Origin: Heterohyrax brucei
Lineage: Eukaryota; Chordata; Mammalia; Hyracoidea; Procaviidae
Direction: 5' to 3'
Assembly: GCA_028571685.1 (NCBI GenBank)
Contig: CM053162.1
Span: forward strand, 73,210,351 to 73,274,350
Length of the DNA stretch: 64,000 nucleotides
Shown here: piece after piece, positions 23,028 to 34,908 of the stretch
How positions within the stretch are numbered: position 1 is the first letter of the stretch
Layout of the letters: every line of letters starts with the position of its first letter
Program-made: the position numbers and the translations under genes
Notes under the pieces: generated by a model
What the model saw: only the letters and a program-made list of their open reading frames with translations
Database searches by the model: none
What the model was told of the DNA's origin: nothing

Positions 23028-23585
23028 CTAGGCCCACATTTGTATGCATTTACATGTGTATGTGTAGAGGTACACACGTATACCATAATGTACCGTATGT
23101 ATTGTTACACACACGTGCACATTGACAAGTGAGGTCAAGTCAGCTTATTTTAGTCTGATTCGATGACGCAGGGAACTCAGTTGGTCTGCTGTTTAAACCC
23201 TCTGTGAACTGGCATTGGTAGGCGGGCTAGCTCTCATCACTGACGTGTTTGCGTGGCCTGCCCCTTTAATAGCCTGACGATTTGTCTTAGAGGTCGTAAG
23301 AGTTTATGGATACTAAAGTATTTCAGTCATTAACATGCAGTCTTCTGATGTTTACATATCTTTTCAGAGTCATTTAATGACACATTTACCGTGTCTTATA
23401 AAGAATCTTGAAAGTTTTACCAACATCCCTTAGGTTCAGACTCCCTGGTGTGATACCACGTGAAGCAGCAGTTCCGTGTAGCTCCGGAGTCACATGATTA
23501 AGTGTTAGACGTGACGTTCTGAACTCCAGGCAGTGACCTGGAGCTGCTTTAGCCGTGTGGCTCCCGGCCCTGTGTGTCTGCTGCA

Positions 23586-23703
23586 GCGGACCAGAAGGTT
23601 GGCAGTTGGAACCCACCGCGTGCTCCCTGGGAACTGCGCAGCAGCTCTGCTCCGTCCTGTAGGGTTGCCGAGAGCTGGTGTTGGCTTGAGGGCAGTGGGC
23701 TTG
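23586..23703 (+). mobile_element. AfroSINE-type SINE, partial
   Basis: CGGACCAGAAGGTTGGCAG, then CCACCGCGTGCTCCCTGGG and GTCCTGTAGGGTTGCCG are clear; the head is lost. Confidence 0.7.
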
Positions 23704-24904
23704 CTGTTTCGGTTTGATGTGTCAGTCTGTGTGTATTCCTCCCTCTGCCATCAGCGTTTCCTCGGGTTAGGTCGGTGAGCGGCACCAGGACCCGGAAGGT
23801 CTCCCTCCCTTTGTGTTTGGTGTTGACCGCAAGATCCACGGCCCGTCTTGTGGCCGTTGGACCCCACGGCCACTGCAGACAGCTGCAGTGGGGACTAAAT
23901 CTTTTTTCACTTTGCACAGACTGACACAAAGGCCGCCCCAGCGTGTCCTGCCGGGCCTGTGTCTCACGGATGCCCCAACACTGTGGCCTGCTTGTGGAGG
24001 CAGTTAGGGCCGGTCTGTCTTCTTCACTTGGAATGCCCTTGCTTTCATTAGTTTGTTCCCTAATCGTTTGCTGTTGATTTGACTGCTATTTTGTGACAAG
24101 TGTTCCTTCTCCACATTCCTCTGTTATTTAACCAAAACCAGGTTTTCAGTGGGCCCTTTGGCTGGGGGCCAGTTGGGCGTGCTCCCCTCATTCCTCTGAG
24201 AACAGCTGTCCTGCCCGTGGGGAGGTACCCATCACACTCTTCTGCTGGTGCATGAGTGTCTTCTTGAAGACGGTTGGATAATGTGGTCTCTGCAGGGGTG
24301 CAAAAAGGGTTTGAATACTTTTGACCTCCTGTGGCAGTGTGGAAGCACTTGTGTGTATCATCCTGGATTTCTGTGGCATGTGTACCGTCCCTGTCTGTGA
24401 CATGAGGTGCAGCACACCGCTCTGACCATCCTCTGCTGGATCTCCCGTGGTGTCGTGCTCAGGTCTGAATTAGGTCTACAGACAAGATGGAGTAAATGCA
24501 GAAGGGACTTTAAACTCTTCTTGACCTCTTGTAGTTTCTCTTTCAACATCATACTTAAGTCTGTTTTTCTACTTTATTTTTAACTTTTGGAATAAACAAA
24601 ATTACTAATAATGCTTTTATGGAGCTTAGTGAGAAGAAAATGTTTGAGACTAAAACCAAAGATGTTAAAAAACGCATCTGTGAGAACAAAAAGGCAGCAC
24701 AAACTCTGTTTTTTCCTTGGGTTAGTCAAAAACAAAAAGCAAACGTTCAGGTCTTTGTGTCTTCACAGTCACCTTGGTTCGGAAACATCTTCAGCAGATT
24801 TAGTTTAAATGATGGAGCACTCTTCTGCATCTTCTTTTGGGACAGTCTGAAATCTGAATCATTCTCCATCCTTCCTTCTCAGTCTTCAGTTTAAATGGAG
24901 GATC

Positions 24905-24985
24905 TTCTCTGTACCAGGCACTGTGCTCGGAGCTGGAGAAAAGGCACAACAGTCGGCTTACATTCTAGTATGGGGAAATTGACAA
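24905..24985. mobile_element. L2-like fragment
   Basis: CTGTACCAGGCACTGTGCTC and GCTTACATTCTAGTATGGGG match a common ancient mammalian LINE segment. Confidence 0.4.
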
Positions 24986-25448
24986 GTGAACAGTTGGAAT
25001 CTCACTGAATCCATTTTGGTGGTGACCACCAGAGAGGAAGAGCACATAACCGAATCCATGTGATTAGGGACGGGTCCTCAGGAGGAGTCAGGTCCACACT
25101 GAGATCTTTAGATAGAGGAAAAGGGGGAAGGACAGCAGAGGTCAAGGGTGTGTGTGGGATTTTGTAGCTTTGTGTGCATTTTAAGATGTTTATTTATTTT
25201 TATTTGCCTTCTGCTTTTGAAGATGAAACAATGTCTATCATTTACGGTACCAGCCTAACAAAATATCCAGCTTAAAATGGTTTAAACAGTAGGGAATTTA
25301 TGAACTCACCTGACCGGAAGTCTGGAATAGGTACTACTTGAGTGAGCTTGTCAAGCATCCAGGTGTTTTCCGCCTCCCTTGGCCTTTCTCAGATAATTGG
25401 CACTGTCGCTGTCATCTCAGGAAGCTGCTGCCTTCCAAGCATCTTGCT

Positions 25449-25499
25449 TTCACAGGGAGCTGTCCTTCACAGGGAGTTGACCTTCACAGGGAGCTGTCT
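25449..25499. repeat. 17-bp x 3 tandem repeat
   Basis: TTCACAGGGAGYTGWCC is repeated at 25449, 25466 and 25483. Confidence 0.9.
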
Positions 25500-25711
25500 A
25501 GAGGAGGAAAAGCAAGGTTTTTCTTTTCCCGTTTTCCCGGCACCCATCGCGAAGGGAGACCTTTCCTTGGACTTTCACTGCAAAACTCCCTTTGGCTTCT
25601 CGTTGCTAAGAGTTGTATCACATGCCCTGTTTACTGACAAGGAGAGTGACATTACCATGATTGATTTACAGACCGGTTAATAGTTACCCTTGTAGAATGG
25701 GTGCCAGACCA

Positions 25712-25859
25712 GCCAAGCTCATTGCTTCCAGTTAATTCTGACTCATAAGGACCTTGTAGGACAGAGTAGAACTGCCCCATCAGGTTTCCGAGGAATGGCT
25801 GGTGGATTTGAACTCTAGACCTTTTGGTTAGCAGCCAAGCTGTTAACCACTTTGCCACC
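25712..25859 (-). mobile_element. AfroSINE-type SINE (cluster of four, first)
   Basis: An antisense copy: AATTCTGACTCATAAGGACC, GACAGAGTAGAACTGCCCC, then TTGGTTAGCAGCCAAGC and CTTTGCCACC. Confidence 0.8.
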
Positions 25860-25861
25860 CA

Positions 25862-26027
25862 AAAAAACAAAAAACCAAGCCCATTGCCATCAAGTTGGTT
25901 CTGACTCCTGCAGCCTGTGGGACAGAGCTGAACTCCCCTGCAGGTGTTCCGAGGAGTGCCAGGTAGACTCGGACTGCTGACCGTCTGGGTAGTTGTAACT
26001 TTTAGCCACTGAGCCACGGGGTTGCCA
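25862..26027 (-). mobile_element. AfroSINE-type SINE (cluster, second)
   Basis: An A-rich start AAAACAAAAAACCAAGCCC is followed by CATCAAGTTGGTTCTGACTCC and the head complement CACTGAGCCACGG. It begins exactly where the first copy ends. Confidence 0.78.
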
Positions 26028-26205
26028 CCCTGCTACCAGGGTTCCGCCCAAGATCGGCTGGCAGGAGCCGTGCTGACTGGTTCGGATCACAGCCTTGCCA
26101 GCTCTGTAAGGGCCCCGCAGACCGTCCACGGAGAGGCTGATGGCTTTGAGCTGCTGACCTTTTGGTTGGCATTGTAGCCCTTAACCACCCTGTCCCAGGG
26201 CTGCT
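26028..26205 (-). mobile_element. AfroSINE-type SINE, diverged long form (cluster, third)
   Basis: The body is diverged, but GACCTTTTGGTTGGCATTG and CCCTTAACCACCCTGTCCCAG (head complement) are clear. It includes an extra middle segment seen in the longer SINE form. Confidence 0.6.
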
Positions 26206-26299
26206 GTTAACCTGAGACAGAATGGTGAGATGCCAGGACAAGTGACCTGTCCAACAGGAGGAAGGACAGAGGAGCCATGGCGCAGACACAGTTAGTGCA

Positions 26300-26455
26300 A
26301 ATCCTGGGGCCAGTGGCCGAAGGGCTGCAGCTGCTAACCAGAAGGTCAGCCATTCAGATCCACCAGGGTGCTCCTTGGAAACTCTGTTGGGCAGTTCTGC
26401 TCTGTTCTATAGGGTCACTGTCAGTCAGGATCGACTCACTGGCAGTGGGTCTGAT
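26300..26455 (+). mobile_element. AfroSINE-type SINE (cluster, fourth, opposite strand)
   Basis: CTGCTAACCAGAAGGTCAGC, CATTCAGATCCACCAGGGTG and the tail GGATCGACTCACTGGCAGTG are clear. It is + oriented opposite three minus copies, giving inverted-repeat potential. Confidence 0.78.
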
Positions 26456-27761
26456 TTACATGCTGTTAATAGCTGACTCGTCTTTATTTGAGTAGAAGCT
26501 CACTGCTTAAGCCATGTAGCTCTGTGTCTGGCTCCATGCTGCACTGACTTTTTCTAGTTGGGCTCTTTGGGGGGCAGGCACAGCTGTGCTAATAACAAGC
26601 AGTGTGTTTGCTTGAGGCATTTAGGGTTTTTTTGGCCTCGGTTTACCCAAGTGTCCAATGAGAGCTTTGTAATCTATTTCTATGACTCCTTCAGCTCTAA
26701 AATTTCAGGGGTTGGTATGACCTGCTTGCTTTTGTTTCTAAGAGAGACCGATGTGCTGGAGGCACTTCGTAGTGGAGTGAACTTGCAAAGTCTTTCATCT
26801 GTTTGAGTTTCAGGTTTATAAAGGGAGGTTCATGTTTAATGTATAAGGTAGATATATTTAAATGAGGTAACATATATTGTTATTTTTTGGACTTTTATCC
26901 TGACAAGCAGATGTGCGCTGATGTAGACTCTGATCAAGTGACATAATCATATGGTGCTTTAGTATGGAAGAGTCGTATTTGTTAATGAGAATTTCTTGAG
27001 GGCTAATTTATAAGACAAAATTGCTCTCTCACTGTGCGTGTGAAATCTAGGTGGAAGACAGATGGAGTACCGTTATGTCTCTTAAGTATGCATTGTGTAC
27101 AGACACTAGGATAAAATTTTTTAGTTTTTGCCAAAATCTGACTTACTCGTGGGCTTTTGGAAATCAGATTCTTCAAGAGTTGTGGAGTGGAGTCAGAAGT
27201 GAGGCTACATAAAGTTATTGTTAATTTCCAATCATTTCTTCTTTTTTATATTTTATTGGGAATTAGAATGTTCTTGGATTATGAAAAATCGTTCAACTTG
27301 TGGCACAATTTACTTCGTAGACAGTCGTGTCTATGTCTGGGCTGTGTAGGTGGTAGGATGTAGACGTGTCCAAAGCAGACGACTTGTTCCCCGGGGCCTA
27401 CTTCCGTGTGTCCTTCTGTGCCGTCAGGGATTCCTCTCCAGGCAACCCTGCATGAGAGAGGGGAGCTGCCCTGCTGCTTTCATGTTAGAAAGGAAACTTG
27501 AAATGTTAGAGTATAAATGTGTATCACTTAATAGCGGGCTCTGAGTCTTTGGCGTCCTTGTGTTACACTTGACAGTACAGTGTTTAGATTTTTAACCAGT
27601 CCTTGTTGGGCACGTCAGGATCCCCTTTCGCGTGGTGTTCCATCCGGAGCATCGCTAGATGGCAGTCTTTCCCTGCGTACCTCGGGCCTGGGTGGGGCGG
27701 GGGCAGGGAGAAGTGGCCTACGCTGGAGGGCTGTCCCGGCGCTGACCCGCGGTGTTAGTTA

Positions 27762-27845
27762 GCGTCCTGGGCCTGGCAGCTCTTAGGTGAGCCCCTTGGG
27801 CCTGCTACCTCTTAGGTGAGCAGCGTCCCGGGCCTGCCACCTCCC
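27762..27845. repeat. Short tandem repeat, about 32-35 bp x 2.4
   Basis: GGGCCTGSYACCTCTTAGGTGAGC-type units repeat with variation. Confidence 0.65.
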
Positions 27846-28328
27846 CAGAACTGAAGACTTGTTTATTTTTGTTTCCGGCATGTGGATAGTGGGTGGGCGT
27901 GTTGGTCAGCACTGGCGGAGGCCCTGGTTGGTGTGAATTGTTGGTTCGAGATGAATTGTTAGCTGGTCTGCAGCTGCCTTTGCTCATGGTGGACAATTTG
28001 AAACACGATCTGTAAATTAGTATTTTTAACTGCTTTGATAACTAGATGGAAACTATGGATCTTTTGTCTGTTTAAATATGTGTATGTACACATACAAAGT
28101 GTCTGTTCAGACACACAAGATTCACCTAGAATCCAGGGACTCATGGATTTCCGGAAGCTTGTCCATGGAACACAAGTTTGTGCAATATGGATTAATAACT
28201 TTGTCTTAAATGCGTGAGTTTTGTATTTTATTCTCAGGATTTTTTGATTTTATTCTCAAGATATTTGAGATCTGCTGTAAACCTTTCATGTTATTCAGCA
28301 TTATTATAATGAACTGTTAGAATAAACT

Positions 28329-28483
28329 GGAAACCCTGCTGGCATAGTGTTAAGTGCTACGTCTGCTCATGGAAAGGGCAGAAGTTCAGATCCTTCATGG
28401 GCTCCTTGGAAACCCTGTGGGCAGTTCTGCTCTGATCTCTAGGGTTGCCATGAGTCAGACCTGACTCGATGGCACTGGGTTTA
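28329..28483 (+). mobile_element. AfroSINE-type SINE with target-site duplication
   Basis: The head is GGAAACCCTGCTGGCATAGTG and the tail CTGACTCGATGGCACTGGG. The flanking direct repeats are TTAGAATAAACT at 28317-28328 and 28484-28495. Confidence 0.88.
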
Positions 28484-29544
28484 TTAGAATAAACTATTAG
28501 AAGCATAATAATGTTAAGGAGGTCAAAAACTTATTTACTTGTTTTGAACGTCCTATCTTGAACATGTATGATCTTTACCTTATTGACTGAGCTTGGAAGT
28601 GGAGGTGAATTGTAGGAACTTAGAGTTGCTCTAGCATTTCAGAGAACATGCCTGGAACTGACCACTTCCTGTTTCTAAGTTAAGAGGCTGGGGCTGAGAG
28701 ACATTGACTGGTGGGCCAGAGACTTAGTTCAAATGTTGAGACCAAGGCCACATATTCAGGTTGCTAAAACTCACATTTATTCTCTTTGATTTCTATATAT
28801 GTATATTTTTAATTGGAGCTGGGGAGGCATTATTAATAGAAGTTCTGATTTTTCTGATCCTAGAATCTTTGTCTCCTGACTGCTGTGTTGTGTGATGTTA
28901 AGGGAGATCCTTGGCGGGAAACCCTGAGAAGTCTTCTCATAGAAGGAACTGGACTTGGATCATGATGAGATTGAATCTAAAATGGAGAGATGGTTTAATT
29001 GTGAATAATATAAGTTTATGGCCTTTAGATTGATCACTTGTCTGTGGTTCTGTCCATTTTCCAACTGGAAAGGAATATGGTGTCTTTGTCTTTCTGTGGA
29101 AACCTGTTCTTTTCTGTGAAGGAGGAAGAGTTAAGCTTATTTGAGATTATTTGAAATGTCAGTGGTAGATTCTGTTTTGTAAATTTCAAACAGTTTCTTC
29201 CTGCAAGTGGTATTCTACAGTTGTGTTTTAAAAGTCAAAGCAAGAATTGTTTATAATTTTTTTTAAAAGATCTTTTCTCTTTATTTCAAGGGAGAGAGAA
29301 TGAATCTGGTTTGCTCTGTTTTTTTGAACTAAGTGTTTGGAAGTTTTATTGGAAACCAAGTTTTTTTGTGTGTGTTGTTTATGGTGACTGCTGAACTTTG
29401 GGCAGTGGACCTGACTTGCTGTGGAGAGAGTGCTTTCTTATCCACAGGGTGAGGGAAATGGTTGCCCACAAAGGGTAATAGAATAGGAAAATATTGGCAT
29501 TTTTTAATGATGAACAAATGTCATGGATCAAAGAAGTCTCTGAG

Positions 29545-30740
29545 GAAATGTTGATCAGTCATTCAGTCAACAGTTGTTTGTTGACTGCCTGCTGCCTGGC
29601 ACTGCTGTAGAAATACGGTTCTTGACCTTGACCTTAGACTCCTAAGTGGAGCGATTCAGAGTAGAGGGATAGACAACAAACTGTGAACGAGGAGAAGGAA
29701 GAAACTGTTTGGAGGCACAGGGACCAGCTTTGCTAGAGGTAGAACAGCAGAAACAACATTCCTGAGGCATAGAGAATGTTTTAAAGAAAGTCAGTCTGTG
29801 CTGGAGCAGGAGGGCTGGGGTTAGAGGAGTAGACAGAGAGGAATGAAGTTAGAGAGATAATGAGAGGCTGGATTCTGTAGGGTCTTATGAACCATGGTTA
29901 GGATTTAAGATTTTATTCCTTTTGTGAAAGGAAGTCATTGGAGGTAATTTAAACAGAATGATAATGTCTGAATTATTGCTTTAAAGAGATCATTTTTCAC
30001 TGCCCTTTGAATAGTGTGCCCGCGTGGGGCTTGGGGCAGAGGAGAGGGGGGTGCAAGAGCACAGAGTGCAGATGGGCCGTGGCCTTTGCCTCACCTGGGT
30101 TTGAACTAGGGTTTCTGTGGAAATTGGTGGGTTGTGATCAGTTTCAGGTTTAAATTTTGGAGGATGAGTTGTAGATTTGTTACTAGATTGGGTGGGATAC
30201 TTGAGGGAAAGAGATGGATTAAGAGTAATTACTGGATTTTTGCCTGGATAACTGCATAGTACCATTTACTGCCCTCGGGAGCTGGGTCAGAGAAAGATTT
30301 GGGGGGGAACAGGTTTGGAAGTAGAGACAGGTTGCTGATAAGAATTCAGAAAATTTTGTTTTGCTGTGTTGAGTTTGAGCCAGCTTTTAAAAATTCCATC
30401 CAGTTGTTGAATAGTAGCTGGTATTTCAGTTTAGCGCTCAGAGATGTGTTTGTAATTGCAAGTTTAGGTTGGGAAGATATCAGTGTGGGTGGCATTTGAA
30501 AAACTGATGGGATTAGGTAACGTTGCTTGGGGACAAAGCGCAGAGAGAGAAGCTAAGAGGTCTTAGGGGTATTTAGGAAGGTCGTAGAGAAGAAGGAGCC
30601 CATAGAGGAGACTGAACAGGAACGTTGGTGAGAGGATGAAACCAAGTAAGGGTGGCACCGCTGAGGTCATAGAAGATTGTGTGTCAAGAAGGAGAGAGCG
30701 TTTAAGCAGCGGAGCAGATGTTGCTGTTGGGTGTAGTAAG
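29545..30740. mobile_element. Ancient LINE-like repeat (L2-type or similar)
   Basis: CATTCAGTCAACAGTTGTTTG, GGGTCTTATGAACCATGG, AGTCATTGGAGGTAATTT, GTGTTGAGTTTGAGCC and TCAAGAAGGAGAGAG appear in the order of a long, widespread mammalian repeat. The family name is uncertain; co-linearity over 1.2 kb supports a single old LINE copy. Confidence 0.4.
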
Positions 30741-30754
30741 GTGAGTACATCTGT

Positions 30755-31645
30755 CTAAGGCACCTAGTGCTGCTGTCACAGAGACACCACGAGTGGATGG
30801 CTTTCACTGCGAGAAGCCTCCTCTGACAGCTAGCTCCAGGCCTGGGCTCCAGGGGAAGGCTCGTACCGTCGTCTTGCTGCAGGCCCGGGCTCCGGGCATG
30901 AGCTCCCGGGGAAGGTTTGTACTGTTGTCCGGCTGCATGCCCGGGCTCTGGTTGTGAGCTCCAGGGGAAGGCTCGCACTGTTGTCTGGCTGCAGGTCCGG
31001 GCTCTGGTTGTGAGCTCCAGGGGAAGGCTTGTACTGTCGTCCGGCTGCAGATCTGGGCTCTGGTTGTGAGCTCCAGGGGAAGGCTCGTACTGTTGTCCAG
31101 CTGCAGGCCTGGGCTCTGGTTGTGAGCTCCAGGGGAAGGCTCATACTGTCGTCCGGCTGCAGATCTGGGCTCTGGTTGTGAGCTCCAGGAGAAGGCTTGT
31201 ACTGTCAGCTGGCTATAGGCCTGGGCTCTGGTTGTGAGCTCCAGGGGAAGGCTCGCACCATTGGCCCAGTGCTGGCCCGGGCCCCGTGAGCTCCCGGGGA
31301 AGGCTTGCACTGTCGTCCAGCTGCAGGCTCGTACTCCGGGGGAAGGCTTGCAGCGTCGTTTCAGGAGAAGGGATCTTCTTACCCATCTTCCTTTGGTGGA
31401 GGCCTTTCTCGGTTGCAGGGACCCTGTGTCCAAGGGACATGCCGTGCTCCGTGCTGCTGCTTGGTGGCTTGAGGCCCTCTTGTCTCTCTTGTGTATCTCA
31501 GAGGAGATTGGCTTAAGACACCGTCCGGTGTTGTAAATCTCATCAGTGTAAGTGCTGCTGATCCGTCTCGGTGACATTATATCAGTAGGATGTGCAGCGT
31601 GTAGAGAGATTATTTTAGATGACAGAATAGAGGGCAGTCACACAG
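30755..31645 (-). mobile_element. MaLR-type solo LTR, antisense, enlarged by an internal minisatellite
   Basis: It begins CTAAGGCACCTAGTGCTGC with CAGAGACACCACGAGTGG and ends AGGGCAGTCACACAGCAC, like the copies at 12287 and 43830. It is nearly 900 bp, against roughly 470-510 bp for its relatives, because of the repeat at 30836-31340. Confidence 0.68.
30836..31340. repeat. Minisatellite, 56 bp x about 9, inside an LTR
   Basis: The GGGGAAGG core falls at 30852, 30908, 30964, 31020, 31076, 31132, 31188 (one variant base) and 31244, exactly every 56 bp, then at shorter spacing near 31297 and 31338. Units carry GGGCTCTGGTTGTGAGCTCC. As 56 is not a multiple of three, the long minus-strand frame here reads the same unit in all three phases; it is not a gene. 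Confidence 0.95.
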
Positions 31646-31934
31646 CACTAGCTAGGTGGCATTGTTTTTGTGACATGAATAGTCAGGTCAGCAGTTTAGA
31701 GCAAGGGGTGGGCTTTTGAGGAGAGAAGAAAGTAAGGTTCCCACCCATAGTTATTTTGGAGGGTACAGAGTGATTCTTGGGGACTAGGCAAACTACAGCA
31801 GTGTTGTCTGGTAGTACTGAGTGCCCAATTGAGATTTGTTACTGTTTAAACTTGAGTGTGGCCAGCAGAGCTGCATGATTCCCGCCCCCCCCGCCCCAGA
31901 AATGCTTATCTTCTTGGGTAGAAAACTAAGTGAA

Positions 31935-32058
31935 ACCCTTTGGCATTGAGTCAATTCCAATGCATAGCAACCCTGTAGGGGAGAGTGTCTAGTGTACTTG
32001 GACTGCCAGCCTTCCTGTGAGCGATTGTCCTGACTGTTAACCCCTGTGCTCCCAGAGT
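31935..32058 (-). mobile_element. AfroSINE-type SINE, antisense
   Basis: CATTGAGTCAATTCCAATGC, ATAGCAACCCTGTAGGGG and GTTAACCCCTGTGCTCCCAG are clear. It ends about 350 bp before EXOC6B exon 2. Confidence 0.72.
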
Positions 32059-32414
32059 TTCCTTCATGGGTGCAGTCCCGGAGTAGTAATTGCGTAGTTG
32101 AGTTTTCTAGACAAATTTTGTTGAGAAACAAAGGTGCAGGGGAGGTGTATAATTTTGTTCTTTCGTGTTATGACGAGAATTCTGTGATGCGCACTGTCAA
32201 GCACTCTTATTTTTGGATGAATGAGCAGGGAGAGTTTTGAGTTTGCCTAAGAACACTCACCTCGCACTGGGGCCGTGTCAGTACAGTTGATTGACTTTGT
32301 GATTTGTGTGCCTTAAATATCTAATTTTCAAAGAAATATTTTTCTTCGGTTTGTAATTCTGTTTCTCCTTCTTAAAATGAAAGCTGATGAACTCTTCATG
32401 CCATTGTTTTAAAG

Positions 32415-32580
32415 GTCTGTCTATGATGGAGAGGAACATGGACGTTTCATGGAGAAGCTTGAAACTCGCATCCGCAATCACGACCGAGAAATCGAGAAAA
32501 TGTGCAACTTTCATTACCAGGGCTTCGTAGACTCGATAACTGAACTCCTGAAGGTGCGAGGAGAGGCCCAGAGACTCAAA
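32415..32580 (+). CDS. EXOC6B: EXOC6B coding exon 2 (exocyst complex component 6B, Sec15-like)
   Basis: The exocyst is an octameric complex that tethers secretory vesicles to the plasma membrane; the Sec15 subunit links it to Rab GTPases on the vesicle. This 166-nt exon follows a pyrimidine-containing acceptor ending AAAG and is followed by donor GTAAGG. It supplies the last base of an Arg codon, then 55 codons starting SVYDGEEHGRFMEKL and ending GEAQRLK, roughly residues 39-93. The segment is helical and charged, as expected for the N-terminal coiled-coil region of Sec15. The signature MCNFHYQGFVDSITELLKV and the absence of the DQPNAHKK insertion remembered from EXOC6 favour the B paralogue. 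It enters in phase 2 and leaves in phase 0. Compared with remembered human protein the only clear change is a Lys to Arg near the end. Confidence 0.95.
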
Positions 32581-34299
32581 GTAAGGAGGCGTGGAGCTAA
32601 TCCACACTGGGGTTTGGACTAGCTTGTACTGCAGGTTACAGGTTCCTCATAATCACATCTGTGTAGCAGGACAGGAATTTATAGATAATCGAGATGATAG
32701 CCTCCTGCTTGAAAAGAATACCCTCGTAGGCTGGAGTTTGGCAGAACTACACGGGGGTGCCAACCAGCGGTCAGTGCCAGTTTCGTTCTGATGGGAGCTC
32801 AGTTGGCTCCTGATGCCGTCTGTTTCTGTGCTGATAAAGCCATCGGTGTTGGCTGCCAGACTTTCAGGGTGTTGCTGTGGGAGTCTCTGCAGTATGCCAC
32901 CTGAGCCACTGGAAAAATCTTTGATAGTTGTGGTGGGTCTTACCAAATTATGATGGTTCTGTCTTGATACGAGAAACTCACCCTCAGGAAGAAGGCTGCT
33001 AGCCATGGGGGTCTGATTCATGCCATAACAAATTCACTAAACTTACAAAACTGACTTTGCTTATCTCAAATCCAGCTACTTAAATTCTTCTGTTACTTCT
33101 AATAATTTGTGTGTTGATTGTTGTTTCTTATATAAATACTCATATGATTTTTAAATAATAATTTTCTGTGCTTTCAAGTCCTTCTATTTCCAGTTTATTT
33201 TCCTGTCTGGCTGGAATTTCAGTTAAAATCCCCATGGGATTTCCATGGGGTGAACTTGGAGAGTGAATCCGAAGCTGTAAGGTGTCTTGGTGAGAGAAGC
33301 GAAGGGGCAGGTCCACCGAGGGGGATGTTAGGTTACACCCTAAAGCTGCAGTAACTTAGAGACCCTCTTGGCCGGGAACCTGGTTGGAGTGGACAGCAGG
33401 GCTTCAGACTTTTTAACTGGTTTAATGTGACATTTTTGGCTTGGCCCAGAAATGTTAAGGTGTTGATCACGGAGTTCTGTCCCAGACACACTGATGGGTG
33501 TTCTGTGATATGTAATGTATACCATATTGTTTTAATTAAATCACCAGAATCCAGAAACCCAAAATAGATTCAGTCCCAAGCTTTCAAACAAGGATTTATG
33601 GACCTGTACAACAGACACCTGGCCGTCTCGGGAGACGTGGTGCTGTCCGGTCTCTCTTCAGTCCTCTCCTCAGCTGCTGCTCCAGCCTCTCATACAGAGG
33701 CAGCAACTGTTTTGATTGGTTGTTAATGTTCTTTAACACTATTTTAATTTAAATTAAGTTAGAACGTTTCCTCATTAGAATGAATTCCAGATGAGCTAGA
33801 GCATTAAAGGTAAAAAAATAATGCCGTAAAGGAAACAGTAAAAAGCATGGATGAATATTTACAAGATTCTGAAACTAGAAAGGAAAAGTCGATGGATGTG
33901 ACATTAAAATGAAAACCAAATCAAGAGAAAGATGTAGAAATACATATGACAAGTAGTTAATTTTCTTAATATAGCAGGTCCTTACAAATTGGCAGGAAAA
34001 TGATGAATGTTCCAGTAGAAAACTGAGACGTGTGCAGTCGTCTGTCACTTCCGTAAGAAGTCGCCCGAGGGGGCTCTGCGGTTCAGAGATAATGACAGGG
34101 ATGCACAGACACTAAGCTGACACCCAGCGGAAGGGCAGAGATGAAAAAGATAGCATTGAAGGTTGCTAGTGACACAGAAATGGGCAAACCTGGGGGCAGT
34201 CTAGATTGTCACACCTTTGTGGAGAAAAGTGTGTTAGTGTGTATCAGTACTTAAAACCTCACATGGCTTTAATACAGATTTTAAGGCTCTGGGTTGGCG

Positions 34300-34490
34300 T
34301 TTGCCCTGGCAGTGCAGCGCGGCAGTCACAGCCGTTGCCTGCTGCCCATGAGCTGGTGGTCGCACACACCACCGCCTCCATGGGAGAAGGATGTGGCGTT
34401 CTGTTTCCATGGAGATCTGCTGCCTCGGAAACCCCGTGAAGTCACTACTGTGAATCAGAACTGACCTGTCAGCTGTGGGTTTGGGGTTTG
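34300..34490 (+). mobile_element. AfroSINE-type SINE, long form, diverged
   Basis: The head TTGCCCTGGCAGTGCAGC is degraded, with the extra GGAGAAGGATGTGGCGTTCTG segment of the long form and a tail GAATCAGAACTGACCTGTCAG. Confidence 0.6.
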
Positions 34491-34749
34491 GAGATGTGTG
34501 TTCAAGGATGTTCGTATGCTGTTTTTATTGTAGGTGAAACTTAAAAGTGAGTCTAAAAATGATTTAGTAGAGGATTAATAAAATAAGTTTTGATACATCC
34601 ATTGGGAAAAATGTACAGTGTATTGTACATATTACAATATATTAGAGAATATCTGATAGGGAAAAATGTTTGCTTAATGTATAAAGCAGGTTACAAAAAT
34701 ATGAACAATAATGATACTGTTTTATAAATGAAAATGCACATGCTTAAGG

Positions 34750-34908
34750 GAAAAAAAAACATTGCTGTCAAGTTGATTCTGACTCCTAGCAACCCTGTAG
34801 GGCCAAGTAGAACACCCCACGGAGCTTCCCATGAGCCCTTGGTGGATCTCAACTGCTGGCCTTTTGGTAGCAGAGGTAGTTCTTAATCACCACACCACCA
34901 GGGTTTCT
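34750..34908 (-). mobile_element. AfroSINE-type SINE
   Basis: An antisense copy: GTCAAGTTGATTCTGACTCC, TAGCAACCCTGTAGGGCC, then TTAATCACCACACCACCAGG. Confidence 0.8.

Larger units (their letters stand above)
1..32414 (+). other. EXOC6B: EXOC6B intron 1 (3' part; upstream end outside window)
   Basis: This is inferred to be intronic because the first recognisable EXOC6B exon starts at 32415 in the middle of an Arg codon, so a preceding coding exon must exist, and nothing resembling it is present to the left. The interval is a mosaic of repeats listed separately. I see nothing assignable in these stretches: 740-1590, 1850-2030, 4440-5270, 5610-6020, 7600-8610, 8830-9890, 9975-10870, 11110-11570, 12030-12285, 12755-13490, 14555-15280, 15650-16215, 17300-17355, 18150-18440, 20160-20335, 20490-21030, 21895-22255, 23030-23585, 23705-24900, 24990-25440, 26460-27760, 27850-28315, 28500-29540, 31650-31930 and 32060-32414. 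They are AT-rich single-copy-looking DNA. Confidence 0.75.

Noticed and set aside
30804..31577. 257-codon minus-strand frame
   Set aside because: It is a 56-bp minisatellite inside an LTR, with the same unit read in three phases.
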